A stretch of DNA of 64,000 nucleotides from Dehalococcoidia bacterium (GCA_022824925.1 JAJDYW010000038.1:1-64000), one strand, 5' to 3'. Positions 34,782-44,199 are shown, numbered from the stretch's first letter. A program made the numbers and translations. Notes: a model not told the origin generated them from the letters alone.

Positions 34782-34789
34782 GGGGCGTG

Positions 34790-34795
34790 ATCGTA
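34790..34795 (-). promoter_or_regulatory. -10 box, leaderless promoter for 34287-34781
   Basis: TACGAT on the minus strand, 8 nt before ATG at 34781. Confidence 0.45.
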
Positions 34796-34864
34796 CCGCC
34801 GGGCCGGGTCGCGCGCTCGGGGGCAGGTGCTACGATCGATCGCTCCCCCGGAGGCGCACGGCAG

Positions 34865-35770
34865 ATGGAAGGCACAGCAGTCACCATTCGCGTTCCCGCG
34901 ACGAGCGCCAATATCGGCACCGGCTTCGACTGCCTCGGGCTCGCACTCGATCTGTTCGCCTCGATCACGGTCACCTTCAGCGACGCCGAGCAGATCCCCA
35001 CGAGCGACGTGGGCGAGAAGATGGTGCTCTCCGCCGCGCGAGCCGCCTACGAGCGCATCGGGCGGCCGAGCCCGGCGGGGCTCTCGGCGCGCTACACGGT
35101 CGCCATCCCGCTGGGCCGGGGGCTCGGGGCGAGCGCCGTGGCGCGCGTCGCCGGTGTGCTCGCGGTTAACGAGCGCGAGGGCCACCCCCTGGACGAGGAC
35201 GCCTGCCTCGCCCTCGCCGCCGACCTCGAGGGGCACGTCGACAACGCCTGCCCGGCGCTCTTCGGGGGCGTGCAGGCCTGCGTCGAGACCGACGACGGGT
35301 TCGCCCGTGTGCGCTGCCGCTACCCGAGCGACCTGCACGTCGCGCTGCTCATCCCGGACCACTCGATGCCGACGAAGGAGGCTCGCCGCCTCCTGCCCGA
35401 CAGCTACAGCCGCAGGGACGCCATCCACACGAGCAGCCGCCTGGGGCTGCTCGTGGCGGCGCTGGCCGCTGGCCGCACCGACCTGCTCGACGAGGCCACG
35501 CAGGACCGCTTCCACCAGCGCCAGCGCTCCGCCCTCTTCCCGCCGCTCTACGACGTGTTCGAGGCGGCGAAGGGCGCGGGGGCGCACGCAGCCTGGCTCA
35601 GCGGCGCGGGCAGCAGTGTCGCCGCCTTCGCCCCCGAGTCGATCAGCCGCGACATCGCGAAGGCGATGCTCGACATGCTCCAGTCGGCCGGCATGTCGGG
35701 GCGCACCATCGTGACGCGCATCGCCCCCACCGGCGCGGAGGTCGCGCTCGTCGAGATGGTCGAGGTCTAG
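34865..35770 (+). CDS. thrB: Homoserine kinase
   Basis: 301-aa GHMP kinase. Family motifs: RVPATSANIGTGFDCLGLAL, the ATP loop PLGRGLGASAVARVAG, GHVDNACPALFGG, and the late AAWLSGAGSSVAAF. It phosphorylates homoserine in threonine synthesis, downstream of Asd. ATG 34865 has CCGGAGG upstream; a TACGAT box lies about 25 nt before the start. Confidence 0.95.
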   Translation: MEGTAVTIRVPATSANIGTGFDCLGLALDLFASITVTFSDAEQIPTSDVGEKMVLSAARAAYERIGRPSPAGLSARYTVAIPLGRGLGASAVARVAGVLAVNEREGHPLDEDACLALAADLEGHVDNACPALFGGVQACVETDDGFARVRCRYPSDLHVALLIPDHSMPTKEARRLLPDSYSRRDAIHTSSRLGLLVAALAAGRTDLLDEATQDRFHQRQRSALFPPLYDVFEAAKGAGAHAAWLSGAGSSVAAFAPESISRDIAKAMLDMLQSAGMSGRTIVTRIAPTGAEVALVEMVEV

Positions 35771-35948
35771 GCGACCGCTTCCCGTCTCGGTCCAGAACCC
35801 GGGGGCCGCCGTCTCCCCTCGTACGCCGGCTCCGCCTCGAACCGCGCCGGATGCGCCGCGCCATCCCCGCCGCCGGGCACGGGGCCTTCCCGGTCGGGCG
35901 ACATGACCCCCTCGGAGGTGCGCGCGCGGCGACTCACGCTCGCGCCCC
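35771..35948. other. 178-nt intergenic region
   Basis: GC-rich gap after thrB; I see no promoter box, terminator or small gene I can support. An out-of-frame ATG (35901 region) runs into the next gene but lacks family resemblance. Confidence 0.4.
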
Positions 35949-37931
35949 ATGAAGCCCATTTCCGCCAGCCTCAGGAGCCACCAGCGCGGCCGCGACCGCC
36001 TGCCCCACGTCCGCGCGACCGTCCGCGGTGAGCGCTGGGGCGTGCCCGTCCTCCCCTGGGAGCGCCTCTACCGGGGCGAGGAGGACGACTGCCCCCACGC
36101 CCTGACGGTGACCGGCAACGGCGCCGTCGTCCGCGTCCGCAACGACGGCGGCGCCCTCGGGGTCTCGCGCGTGGCCAAGCCCGGGCCGGCGTCGGCCTGG
36201 GGCGCCTGGTCCGTCCTCGGACGGGCCGAGGAAGGGACGGGCGTCGCCCTGGCCGCGCGAAGAAACGAGGCCTTGCTTCTGTCGGTGGCGAGCGGCGGAC
36301 GGGAGCTCGTACTCCGGCGCAGCACGGACGGCGGCGCCACATGGTCGGCCACGCAGACCCTCGTCCGGGAGAGCGCCACGATCGCCTGGGTGGCCGTCGC
36401 CGTGCGCGCCTCCGACGGCGACGCCTGCGCCTTCTACACGCAGGGGACGAACGTGCTGAAGCGCCTCCGCCGGCGGGGCGGGACCTGGGACGCCGCCGGC
36501 GTCGCCTGGAACCGGGGCGGCGGCGTCTCCGCCCTGACGGGCATCGCCGCCATGTACGACGGCTCGGACTACCGGCTCGTCGTGACCGGCCGCGCCGATC
36601 CCTCGGGTGCGAAGCACGCCTGGGCGGCCTTCCTCGGCGACACCGTCCTGCCCGAGAACCTCTGGTCGGGGCTCGCGGTCATTGCCGAGTCGGACGCATC
36701 GTCGGGGCGCGATTTCGGCGGGCCGGCGATCTTCCGTGCGGGCGGTTCCGGGCAGCGCGCCGCCTTCGCGGCCCGCGAGGCGGGCGGCCGGCCGGCGGCC
36801 CGCGTCTATACGAGCTACCCACCCGCCCTCAGCGGCGGGAATCCGGAGTACTGGTCGGAGCCCGAGCCCCACGAGGCGACCTCCGCCCACGGCCTCGCCG
36901 TCGCAACCGCCGACGGCGCAAACGTCTGGGGGGCGACCCCCGACGGTGTCTGGCGCGCTCGCCGCACCGGCAGCAGCGACGTCAGCGAGCGGCTCATCGA
37001 AGCCTCCTGGCAGCTGGCGCCCTTCGCGACTCGCGCCCGCGTCGTGCTCGACGACTCGGACGGCGGCCTCGCGGGGGTCGCCCCGGGCCGCACCGTCGAG
37101 GTCGCACCCGGGTACCGGTCGGGTCCCGAGGCGGCCCCGGAGTACGGCCTCCCCCTGACCGCCCTTGTCGACCGCGTCATCCGCGAGAGCGGCGACGGAC
37201 GCGCCCGCGTCGTGCTCGAGTGCTCCGGCCACTGGGAGCGGCTCGCCGCCTGGCGCGCCCCGCAGGTCTGGCAGTCGGCGGCGGGGGAGCGCTCGCGCGA
37301 GCAGATCTTCTGGCGGGTCTGCGCGAAGGCCGGCATCGCGGTTGCCGGACAGGGGGGCGCGGACTGGTCCGCAAGCCGCCCCGCCTTCGCCATCGCGCCC
37401 GGCGAGTCCGGCCTGTCGGTCGCGCGCCGGCTGCTGGGGACCACCCGCGTGGCCGTCTACCCCGATGGCGACCTGCTCACCGTCACCGTCCCGCCCGACG
37501 AGATCCTCGAGCGCTACGGGTCCGCTGGCCACCCCACCCACAGCGTCGGCCTGGGACAGGGGGCGCCCGAGGCGAACTGGGTTCGAGCGCGAGGACCCGC
37601 CAGCGACGCCGACGCTCACGACTTCGCCAGCATCTATCGCGACGGCCAGCGGCTGCGCCTCGTGCGCAGCCTCGACGCCGGCTCCGGGACGGAGGCGCTC
37701 GACGATGCCGCGGCCGCGCTCGAGCGCGAGCGGCGCGAACGGCGGGCGGGGCTCCTCGTCGCCCCGTTCCACCCCGGGCAGGAGCTGTTCGACGCGATCG
37801 CGGTGACCGACACGGCCCTCGGCCTCGACGGGCGCCACTACCGTGTCGTCGAGCTGGGGATGGAGTACAGCCGCCGCCCCGGCGGACGCGCGCGGTACGA
37901 CTCCATCCTCGGCCTGGGGGAGATGGACTGA
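35949..37931 (+). CDS. Asp-box propeller protein with phage-tail-hub-like C-terminus
   Basis: 660 aa, no signal peptide. The first half is strand-rich and contains one canonical Asp-box (RRSTDGGATWSA), as in BNR/sialidase propellers. The second half, from about residue 375, resembles phage late-control/tail-hub modules: WRAPQVWQ...EQIFWRVCAKAGI, AFAIAPGESGLSVARRLL, GAPEANWVRARG and GQELFDAIAVTD. It may be a relic or domesticated part of a virion or contractile injection system; no other tail, terminase or capsid genes are visible. It overlaps a 70-aa protein (TGATG). Confidence 0.55.
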   Translation: MKPISASLRSHQRGRDRLPHVRATVRGERWGVPVLPWERLYRGEEDDCPHALTVTGNGAVVRVRNDGGALGVSRVAKPGPASAWGAWSVLGRAEEGTGVALAARRNEALLLSVASGGRELVLRRSTDGGATWSATQTLVRESATIAWVAVAVRASDGDACAFYTQGTNVLKRLRRRGGTWDAAGVAWNRGGGVSALTGIAAMYDGSDYRLVVTGRADPSGAKHAWAAFLGDTVLPENLWSGLAVIAESDASSGRDFGGPAIFRAGGSGQRAAFAAREAGGRPAARVYTSYPPALSGGNPEYWSEPEPHEATSAHGLAVATADGANVWGATPDGVWRARRTGSSDVSERLIEASWQLAPFATRARVVLDDSDGGLAGVAPGRTVEVAPGYRSGPEAAPEYGLPLTALVDRVIRESGDGRARVVLECSGHWERLAAWRAPQVWQSAAGERSREQIFWRVCAKAGIAVAGQGGADWSASRPAFAIAPGESGLSVARRLLGTTRVAVYPDGDLLTVTVPPDEILERYGSAGHPTHSVGLGQGAPEANWVRARGPASDADAHDFASIYRDGQRLRLVRSLDAGSGTEALDDAAAALERERRERRAGLLVAPFHPGQELFDAIAVTDTALGLDGRHYRVVELGMEYSRRPGGRARYDSILGLGEMD

Positions 37932-38143
37932 TGGCGGCCCTGCGCGGAAGGCTGGTGCGCTTCGACGGCGCCCGATGGCGGGCGGTCGTGCGGCTCGAGG
38001 GGTCCGCCTCCATGGAGCTGACGGGCGTGGCCGTGAGCCGTGCCCTGCCGGCCGCCGAGATGGTCGCGGGCCGCACCGTGCTCGTCGAGACGGGCGAGCC
38101 CGGAGACCCCGCCGAGGCGATCCTGACCGCCGTCGTTGCGTGA
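37931..38143 (+). CDS. Small protein co-translated with the hub-like protein
   Basis: 70 aa, all-beta in appearance: LRGRLVRFDGARWRAVVRLEG then SASMELTGVAVSRALPAAEMVAGRTVLVETGEPGDPAEAILTAVV. It may be an OB-fold-like accessory subunit. TGATG overlap with the preceding gene argues for a joint role. Confidence 0.55.
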   Translation: MAALRGRLVRFDGARWRAVVRLEGSASMELTGVAVSRALPAAEMVAGRTVLVETGEPGDPAEAILTAVVA

Positions 38144-38252
38144 ATGGTGCGCTGTCGCGGTGCGTGTCACACTCGACTCTCATGCTCTCGCCCACCAGTT
38201 CGAGCCTTCGCCGGTGATCCGTAGCAACGTCACCGTCGGCGGCGGGAACGCC

Positions 38253-39692
38253 GTGACCCGCACCCTCTCATCGCTCCAGGAGCGGGAGTTCGCCTGGTAC
38301 TTCGCCGGGAACTCCGCCTTCTTCATGGCCATGCAGATGCAGTTCGTCCTGCGCGCGCAGCTTGCCTACGACCTCTCCGGCGGGCAGGCCTCGAAGCTGG
38401 GACTGGTCACGCTCGGGGCCTCCATCCCGATGATCTTCGTGGCGCCCCTCGGCGGTCTCATCGCCGACCGCGTGAACAAGCGCACGTTGCTCATCGTGAC
38501 GCAGACGGCGGCGGCCCTCGTCAGCCTCCTGACGACGGTCCTCATCCTCACCGACCTGATGGCGTTCTGGTACCTCTTCGTGCTGGCCTTCTCGGCGGGG
38601 ACGATCTTCTCCCTGAATATGCCCGCGCGGCAGGCGCTCGTGCCCCAGCTCGTACCGCAGCACAAGCTGATGAACGCCATCTCGCTGCAGATGAGCGGGA
38701 TGAACCTGACGCGCATCATCGCGCCCGCGCTGGCGGGCCTGCTGATCGCCCCGCTCGGCGCTATCCTCCCGGGCCAGGACGCGGGCGTGGGCTGGGTCTA
38801 CCTGCTGACCTTCTGCCTGTTCACGGTCGCGGTCGCCTCCGAGTTCCGCCTGCCCAGCCACGGCATGCAGGCCAACACGGAGGAGGGCGAGAGCTTCGTC
38901 GACGGGCTCGTGGGCGGGTTCAGGTACGCCGCCGCGACTCCCGTCATCATGATGCTGCTCGTCGCGGGCATGCTGATGCCCTTCTTCGCCTTCCCCGTCC
39001 AGGTCATGCTCCCCATCTTCGCGGAGGACATCTTCGGGCAGACGGGGGGGTTCGGCTTCGGCCTGCTGATGGCTGCGGGGGGAGTCGGCGGGCTCATCGG
39101 TACAATCGTCTCCGCCAACTTCGACCGGCTCCCGAACAAGGGGCAGATCATGTTCGTCGGGGCCGTGATCATGGCCGGCTTCCTGATCGCCTTTGGTTCG
39201 ACCACCATCTTCGTGCTGGGGCTCGTCTTCATCGCGGCCAGTAACATCGGGCAGATGCTCTTCATGTCCGCCAACAACACGGCCGTGCAGACGATCGCGC
39301 CGGAGGACCTCCGCGGCCGCGTGATGTCGATCATGATGATGTCGTTCGGGGTGATGCCCATCGGCGTGCTGCCTCTTACCTTCGCGGCGGACAGCATCGG
39401 CGCGCCCGATACGGTCAGGTTCGCCTCGGCGCTGCTGCTCGTCGTGCTCGCCATCGCCTTCGTGGCCGTGCCGCGCTTCCGCAACCTGCGCATCGATGTG
39501 CTCCCCCAGGCCGAGCTCTCCCCCGTGCGGGCGGCGACGCTCGTGGCGGAGGGCAAGATCTCGCAGGCGGAGGCCGATCGCCTGACGGGCAGGCTGCGGC
39601 GTACGCCCCTGCCCGAGGGCGTCGGGCGCAAGCGCTCCGCCGGGGACGCAGCCGAGATCCCGGAGGGGGCCACGCCCGCGCCGCCGCCATGA
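38253..39692 (+). CDS. MFS transporter (EntS/MFS_3-type exporter)
   Basis: About 479 aa with 12 predicted membrane segments. The loop GGLIADRVNKR after TM2 matches the MFS signature; ALVPQLVPQHKLMNAISLQ and APEDLRGRVMSIMMMSFGVMPIG are characteristic of the enterobactin-exporter/drug-efflux branch. The soluble C-terminal tail includes a short EGKISQAEADRL helix. GTG at 38253 follows a GGCGGG site; GTG 38214 is an alternative. Its stop overlaps the LLM oxidoreductase by 4 nt. Confidence 0.88.
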   Translation: MTRTLSSLQEREFAWYFAGNSAFFMAMQMQFVLRAQLAYDLSGGQASKLGLVTLGASIPMIFVAPLGGLIADRVNKRTLLIVTQTAAALVSLLTTVLILTDLMAFWYLFVLAFSAGTIFSLNMPARQALVPQLVPQHKLMNAISLQMSGMNLTRIIAPALAGLLIAPLGAILPGQDAGVGWVYLLTFCLFTVAVASEFRLPSHGMQANTEEGESFVDGLVGGFRYAAATPVIMMLLVAGMLMPFFAFPVQVMLPIFAEDIFGQTGGFGFGLLMAAGGVGGLIGTIVSANFDRLPNKGQIMFVGAVIMAGFLIAFGSTTIFVLGLVFIAASNIGQMLFMSANNTAVQTIAPEDLRGRVMSIMMMSFGVMPIGVLPLTFAADSIGAPDTVRFASALLLVVLAIAFVAVPRFRNLRIDVLPQAELSPVRAATLVAEGKISQAEADRLTGRLRRTPLPEGVGRKRSAGDAAEIPEGATPAPPP

Positions 39693-40699
39693 CCACCCTC
39701 AGCGTCCTCGACCAGTCACCCGTACGCCGCGGGGCCACCCCCGCGGATGCCCTCGCCGAGACGGTGCGGCTGGCGCAACTCGCCGACCGGCTCGGGTACG
39801 AGCGTTACTGGGTAGCCGAGCACCACAACACCTCCGCCCTCGCCTCGACCGCCCCGGAGGTGCTCATCGGGCACATCGCCTCGCAGACGGAGCGTATCCA
39901 CGTGGGCTCCGGCGGGGTCATGCTGCCCCACTACAGCGCCCTCAAGGTGGCGGAAGCCTTCCGGCTGCTGGAGACGCTCCACCCCGGCCGCATCGACCTC
40001 GGCATCGGGCGGGCGCCCGGCAGCGACGCCCGCACCGCCCGGGCGCTGGCCCCCAGCGGCGTGCCCATGGATCTGCGCGAGTTCCCCAACCAGCTCCTCG
40101 ACCTGTACGGCTTCCTCGCGGACGACTTCCCGCCCGACCACGAGTACCACGGCATCAGGGCGATGCCCCGCCCGGAGGCCATGCCCGCCCTCTGGCTGCT
40201 CGGCTCGAGCGACGTCAGCGCGGGCTACGCAGCCGAGCTGGGCTGGCCCTTCTGCTACGCCCACTTCATCAACTCGCACCGCGCCGACACCGCCCTCGAC
40301 GCCTACCGCAAGCTCTTCGCGCCCTCGCCCGTGGCGAGCGAGCCGCGCGCCTCCATCGCGGTCTCGGCGCTCGTCGCGGAGACCGAGGAGGAGGCGGAGT
40401 TCCTGAGCTGGAGCCGCTGGGGCTGGCGCCTGATGGGAACCGCGGGCCGCGGCGGCATCCCCCCGCCCGAGGAGGCGCTCGCCTTCAACTACACCGAGCC
40501 CGAGCGCGAATACCTCGAGGTGCTCAAGCGCCGCTCCCTCTACGGGAACCCGGAGCAGGTCCGCGAACGCCTGCTGACCATGGGCGAGCGCTACGGCGTC
40601 GACGACTTCGTCGTCGTGACCATCACCTACGACTACGGGGCGCGCCTGCGCTCGTACGAGCTACTGGCCGATGCCTTCGGCATGGAGCCGCGCGCTTAG
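39689..40699 (+). CDS. LLM class flavin-dependent oxidoreductase (MsnO8/YhbW group)
   Basis: 336 aa, luciferase-like fold: LSVLDQSPVRRG at the start, RYWVAEHHNTSALASTAPEVLIGHIA and VGSGGVMLPHYSALKVAEAFRLLE, the pattern of this group, then GRIDLGIGRAPGSD. It probably uses FMNH2; the substrate is unknown. Its translational overlap with the MFS exporter suggests it acts on a compound that is then exported. Confidence 0.9.
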   Translation: MTTLSVLDQSPVRRGATPADALAETVRLAQLADRLGYERYWVAEHHNTSALASTAPEVLIGHIASQTERIHVGSGGVMLPHYSALKVAEAFRLLETLHPGRIDLGIGRAPGSDARTARALAPSGVPMDLREFPNQLLDLYGFLADDFPPDHEYHGIRAMPRPEAMPALWLLGSSDVSAGYAAELGWPFCYAHFINSHRADTALDAYRKLFAPSPVASEPRASIAVSALVAETEEEAEFLSWSRWGWRLMGTAGRGGIPPPEEALAFNYTEPEREYLEVLKRRSLYGNPEQVRERLLTMGERYGVDDFVVVTITYDYGARLRSYELLADAFGMEPRA

Positions 40700-40983
40700 T
40701 CGGCGCCGATCACGACCGTCCACTCGCGGATGCGCCACGACGGCACGAGCCCGTTCGCGACGTACGGGTCCGCGGCCACGAAGGCCTCGACGCGCGCCGG
40801 GTCGTCCACGGCGAAGACGAAGGCGGCGCCGTCGACGGGATCGGCGAAGGCGCCGGCCATCAGCAACTCGCCCCGCTCGCGGTGCTCGTTCGCGAGGGCG
40901 AGGTGGTCGGCGCGGAAGGGCGCGCGTTTCTCGACCACGTTCTCGACGTAGTCGTAGAACAGGACGTAGCGGGTGGCGGGCAT
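40696..40983 (-). CDS. YciI-like protein
   Basis: 95-aa ferredoxin-like-fold YciI family protein: RYVLFYDYVENV, AFRADHLAL-type segment, GELLMAGAFADPVDGAAFVF, and FVAADPYVANGLVPSWRIREW. Function is not known; some relatives are dehalogenase- or synthase-like. It ends in a 4-nt overlap with the convergent LLM gene and follows the TPR gene by 3 nt. Confidence 0.85.
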   Translation of the reverse strand: MPATRYVLFYDYVENVVEKRAPFRADHLALANEHRERGELLMAGAFADPVDGAAFVFAVDDPARVEAFVAADPYVANGLVPSWRIREWTVVIGAD

Positions 40984-40986
40984 CGG

Positions 40987-41757
40987 TTATTCCTCCCCGT
41001 GGTGGCGTAGCAGCCGCATGAACTCATCGTCGCCATCGAGCAGCGCCAGTCTCGCGTCGCCCGCGGCCTCGGCGGCGTAGTCGGGTTGCCGGTCGATCGC
41101 GTTCCGCAGGTGGCGGAGGACGGCCTCGCGGTCGCCCAGGCCGGCGGCGGCCTGCGCCGCCCCATAGTGCGAGGCGGCGTCCCCGGGCGCGAGCCGCGCA
41201 GCTTCCTCGAAGCTGGCGAGGGCCTCCGCGTGGGCCGATGTCTCGAGCTCCGCCTGCCCCCGGTTCGCGACGACGGTCGCGTCCCCGGGATTCAGCGCCA
41301 GCGCCCGCTGGAAGTCGGCCAGGGCCTCCTCCGGCTCCGCGCGGTAGAGGCGCAGCATCCCCCGGTTGTTGAACGCGTCCGCGTCCTCGGGCGTCAGGGC
41401 GAGGGTGGCGTCGTAGTCGGCCAGGGCCTCGTCGAACTCGCCCAGGCGCGTGTGGGCGTGGGCGCGGTTGTAGAGGGCGCCCGGCAGGTCGGGCGCCTCC
41501 TTCAGGGCGCGGGTATAGCGCTCGATGGCAAGCTCGAACTGGCCCACGTTGAAGTAGACGTTCCCCTCGTCGAGGTAGCTGGCGGCCGTGCGCATGCGAT
41601 CCCCGCCGATGACCAGGTCCGCCTCCGGCGTCCCCGGTCCCGTCCGCCCGGGCTCCGGCAGGGGGCGCGCCGCCGGGCGGTCCAGCAGCCGCCAGAAGGC
41701 GGCGACCGCCGCCCCCATCGCCCCCAGCACGAGGAGGGCCCGCAGCAGGCCCCTCAC
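40987..41757 (-). CDS. TPR repeat protein with N-terminal membrane anchor
   Basis: 256 aa: a hydrophobic N-terminal anchor (RGLLRALLVLGAMGAAVAAFW), then several tetratricopeptide repeats (e.g. ALYNRAHAHTRLGEFDEALADYDATLALTPEDADAF). TPRs mediate protein-protein contacts at the membrane. It overlaps the preceding 143-aa gene by 4 nt. Confidence 0.85.
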   Translation of the reverse strand: MRGLLRALLVLGAMGAAVAAFWRLLDRPAARPLPEPGRTGPGTPEADLVIGGDRMRTAASYLDEGNVYFNVGQFELAIERYTRALKEAPDLPGALYNRAHAHTRLGEFDEALADYDATLALTPEDADAFNNRGMLRLYRAEPEEALADFQRALALNPGDATVVANRGQAELETSAHAEALASFEEAARLAPGDAASHYGAAQAAAGLGDREAVLRHLRNAIDRQPDYAAEAAGDARLALLDGDDEFMRLLRHHGEE

Positions 41758-42185
41758 GACTCCTCCCCGCCGCCGCTCTCGGGCTCCGCCGCGCGCTCCA
41801 GCAACGCCTCGGTGACGGCCAGCAGGCCGCTGTAGGCGTAGACCAGGTAGTCCCGCGGGTGGAGGTCGAGCTTGCGCGTCTCCTCCTTGCGGGCCGTCAC
41901 CGGGTCCCAGGAGCCCGTCAGCTCGACGGCGTCGTGGTCGACGCCGAACTCGAGCTCATAGAGTTCGCCGTCCTCGCCGACGACGACGCAGCCGCGCTCG
42001 GGGTCGCCCGCGGGGCCGGGGTCGCACTCGATGGCGTTCGTGAAGAAGGCGTTGGGGAAGGAGGGGAAGGGGCGGAGGGCCGCGCTCGCTTCCTTCAGCA
42101 GGATCTCCAGCTCCGAGGCCGCGCGCTCCAGCACGCGATCGGCCTGCGACTTCCGGGCGAGGCTCTCCCGTTCGTGTTCGTTCAT
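41754..42185 (-). CDS. Hypothetical protein
   Basis: 143 aa, soluble. A helical N-terminus (SQADRVLERAASELEILLKEASAAL) is followed by strands (GCVVVGEDGELYELEFGVDHD) and a conserved-looking LDLHPRDYLVYAYSGLLAVTEALLERA helix. No known family. It heads the operon with the TPR protein and YciI. Confidence 0.6.
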   Translation of the reverse strand: MNEHERESLARKSQADRVLERAASELEILLKEASAALRPFPSFPNAFFTNAIECDPGPAGDPERGCVVVGEDGELYELEFGVDHDAVELTGSWDPVTARKEETRKLDLHPRDYLVYAYSGLLAVTEALLERAAEPESGGGEES

Positions 42186-42300
42186 GGCGCGCTCCGCACT
42201 CCGCTCTCGCGATCATGCTACGACCGCCGGCGGCCCACGGACCAGACGCTGCCCGCGCCCGCGTTGTGCGCGCCATCACATCGGCTCGGGAGGCGGTTGC

Positions 42301-42306
42301 TAGACT
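42301..42306 (+). promoter_or_regulatory. -10 box for the thioesterase gene
   Basis: TAGACT about 15 nt before ATG 42322, in a short (136-nt) divergent gap whose other start is 42185. Confidence 0.35.
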
Positions 42307-42321
42307 ACGGCGGAGCCTGCC

Positions 42322-42798
42322 ATGTCACGCCGCCCGCTGACCCGCGCTGACCTCTCCGTCGAGACCTGCTGCTTCGTCTGCGATCCCGCCAACGAGGAGG
42401 GCCTGCACGTCGCCTTCTATCTCGAGGAAGATGTGGGGCGCGTGGTTGCCGAGTACACGCCGCGGGCGGCCCACGAGGGCGCCCCGGAGGTCATCCACGG
42501 CGGCGTCGTGGCCGCCATCCTCGACGACGCCATGGCCTGGGCGGTGAACGTGCTCAGCGGCTCCTTCGGGCTCACGCGGCGGGGCGAGATCGAGTACTCG
42601 CGCATCGTGCGGCCGGGGCAGTCCTACACCGTCACCGCCTGGATCTCGGAGATCGGCCAGCGCCGCGCCGCCACCATCGCCGAGCTGCGGGACGCCGAGG
42701 ACCGCCTCTGCAGCGCGTCGAAGGCCGAGTTTTCCCTCATCTCGCACGACGAGGCGCAGGCCGCCTTCGCGCGCCGGGGCGCTGCGGGAGAGGGCTGA
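42322..42798 (+). CDS. PaaI-like hotdog thioesterase
   Basis: 158 aa: CFVCDPANEEGLHVAFYL, a catalytic-type HGGVVAAILDDAMAWAV stretch and EIEYSRIVRPGQSYTVTAWI fit the hotdog acyl-CoA thioesterase family. The N-terminal cysteines may bind metal. It overlaps the abhydrolase gene by 1 nt. Confidence 0.85.
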   Translation: MSRRPLTRADLSVETCCFVCDPANEEGLHVAFYLEEDVGRVVAEYTPRAAHEGAPEVIHGGVVAAILDDAMAWAVNVLSGSFGLTRRGEIEYSRIVRPGQSYTVTAWISEIGQRRAATIAELRDAEDRLCSASKAEFSLISHDEAQAAFARRGAAGEG

Positions 42799-43583
42799 TG
42801 CCACCCCGCATCCTCCTCCTGCACGGCTACCTCTCGAATCCGGAGGCCTGGGTTCCCCTGCAGCGCGAGCTGGACGGCGACGCGGACACCTACGCCCCCG
42901 TGCTTCCCGGCTACGGGAACGTGCCCGACCCCGCCGCCTACACGCTCGCGGGGGTCGCAGAGGCCCTCGACGAGGCCGTCGAGGCGTTCCGGCCCGACTA
43001 CCTCCTCGGCCACTCGATGGGCGCACTCCTGGCCCTGGGCGTGGCGCGCCGGCACCCCGGGCGATTCGCACGCGTCGGCCTCGCCGGGCTTCCCGTCTTC
43101 GACACCATCGATGAAGGACTGCGCTTCATCGGCGCCCGCAGCGCCTCTCGCGACGGCTATATGCGGAACCCGGGGAAGGGCCACCTCATGTGCGGCCCGG
43201 CCCACTTCCTGCGCTACCTGTGGGCGCCCCTCACGCACCTCCTGAAGCCCGACTATCCCCTGCCGATGATCCTCGAGATGTTCCACCACACCGCCGATGC
43301 GCACCGGGGAGGCATGGAGGACATCGTCTTCTCCGGCCACGCCCGGCGGCTGGCCCCGGAGATCAGGACGCCCGTCGCCCTCATCCACGGCGACATGGAT
43401 CGCGTCACCCCCCTCGAACCCGTCGTCGACCTCTCGCGGGAACGTGGCTGGTCGCTGCGCATCGCCCACGGCGCCGGTCACGAGCTGACCTTCGCGCGCC
43501 CCGTCGGGACGGCGCGGTGGGTGCGCGAGCGCCTGCTCGCGCCCGTGGCGGTCGACGCCGCCGACGAGGCTGCCTCGGGCTGA
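42798..43583 (+). CDS. Alpha/beta hydrolase with intact catalytic triad
   Basis: 261 aa with LLLHGYLSNPEAW, the GHSMGALLALG elbow (Ser present), IHGDMDRVTPLE (acid) and IAHGAGHELTF (His). Unlike the two Gly-for-Ser paralogues earlier in the window, it should be catalytic; the substrate is unknown. Pairing with a hotdog thioesterase suggests acyl ester or thioester metabolism. Confidence 0.85.
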   Translation: MPPRILLLHGYLSNPEAWVPLQRELDGDADTYAPVLPGYGNVPDPAAYTLAGVAEALDEAVEAFRPDYLLGHSMGALLALGVARRHPGRFARVGLAGLPVFDTIDEGLRFIGARSASRDGYMRNPGKGHLMCGPAHFLRYLWAPLTHLLKPDYPLPMILEMFHHTADAHRGGMEDIVFSGHARRLAPEIRTPVALIHGDMDRVTPLEPVVDLSRERGWSLRIAHGAGHELTFARPVGTARWVRERLLAPVAVDAADEAASG

Positions 43584-43588
43584 GGGGC

Positions 43589-43609
43589 GAAGCGCGATCG
43601 TTGCGCTTC
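43589..43609. terminator. Terminator-like hairpin after the abhydrolase
   Basis: A 7-bp perfect stem (GAAGCGC/GCGCTTC) with a 7-nt loop, starting 6 nt after the abhydrolase stop. No U-tract. Confidence 0.4.
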
Positions 43610-43662
43610 CGCTGGAGGCGCGCCTAAGCTCGCGAGCGGGAGCACTTCCAGGAGGATCGGTC

Positions 43663-44199
43663 GTGGAGAACTTCCTGCACATCGCCGCCGTGTGGCTGCA
43701 CGTCCTCGGTATCGCCCTGTTCGTGGGGCCGCAGTTCTTCCTCGCCTTCGCCTGGGTGCCCGCCTCCCGCCGTATCGAGGATCTGCCCACGCGCGTGGCC
43801 GCCATGCGCACGATTACCACCCGCTTCGGCTGGATCGGCGGCATCGGGCTGCTCCTCATCCTCATCGGCGGCTCCTACCTGATCGCCGACTGGCGCGACT
43901 ACCACAACATCGATGGCGGCGCCTTCCTCGACTACCGCTACGGCGTCATCTTCGTCATCAAGATGGTCCTGCTGGTGGTCATGATCATGCTCGTGGGCCT
44001 GCACATGTTCGTCGTGGGACCGAGCCAGGTGGACGCTATGGAGGAGCAGGCCCGTGGCGACGACGTGCCTCCCATCCGCCTGCGCCGCCTGCGCATCACC
44101 TCCATGGCGCTCAGCATCAGCGGGCTCATCGTGACGCTCATCATCATGGGCTTCGGCGTGAGCCTCGGCGCCGCCGAGTACTCCATCCAGCGGTTCTAG
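43663..44199 (+). CDS. CopD-like four-helix membrane protein
   Basis: 178 aa with four hydrophobic segments and histidines in TM1 (FLHIAAVWLHVLGIALFVGPQFF) and TM3 (MIMLVGLHMFVVGP), which could hold heme or copper as in CopD/DUF2269-type proteins. It could act as a quinone-linked cytochrome b or in copper import. GTG at 43663 has AGGAGG 8 nt upstream. Confidence 0.75.
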   Translation: MENFLHIAAVWLHVLGIALFVGPQFFLAFAWVPASRRIEDLPTRVAAMRTITTRFGWIGGIGLLLILIGGSYLIADWRDYHNIDGGAFLDYRYGVIFVIKMVLLVVMIMLVGLHMFVVGPSQVDAMEEQARGDDVPPIRLRRLRITSMALSISGLIVTLIIMGFGVSLGAAEYSIQRF

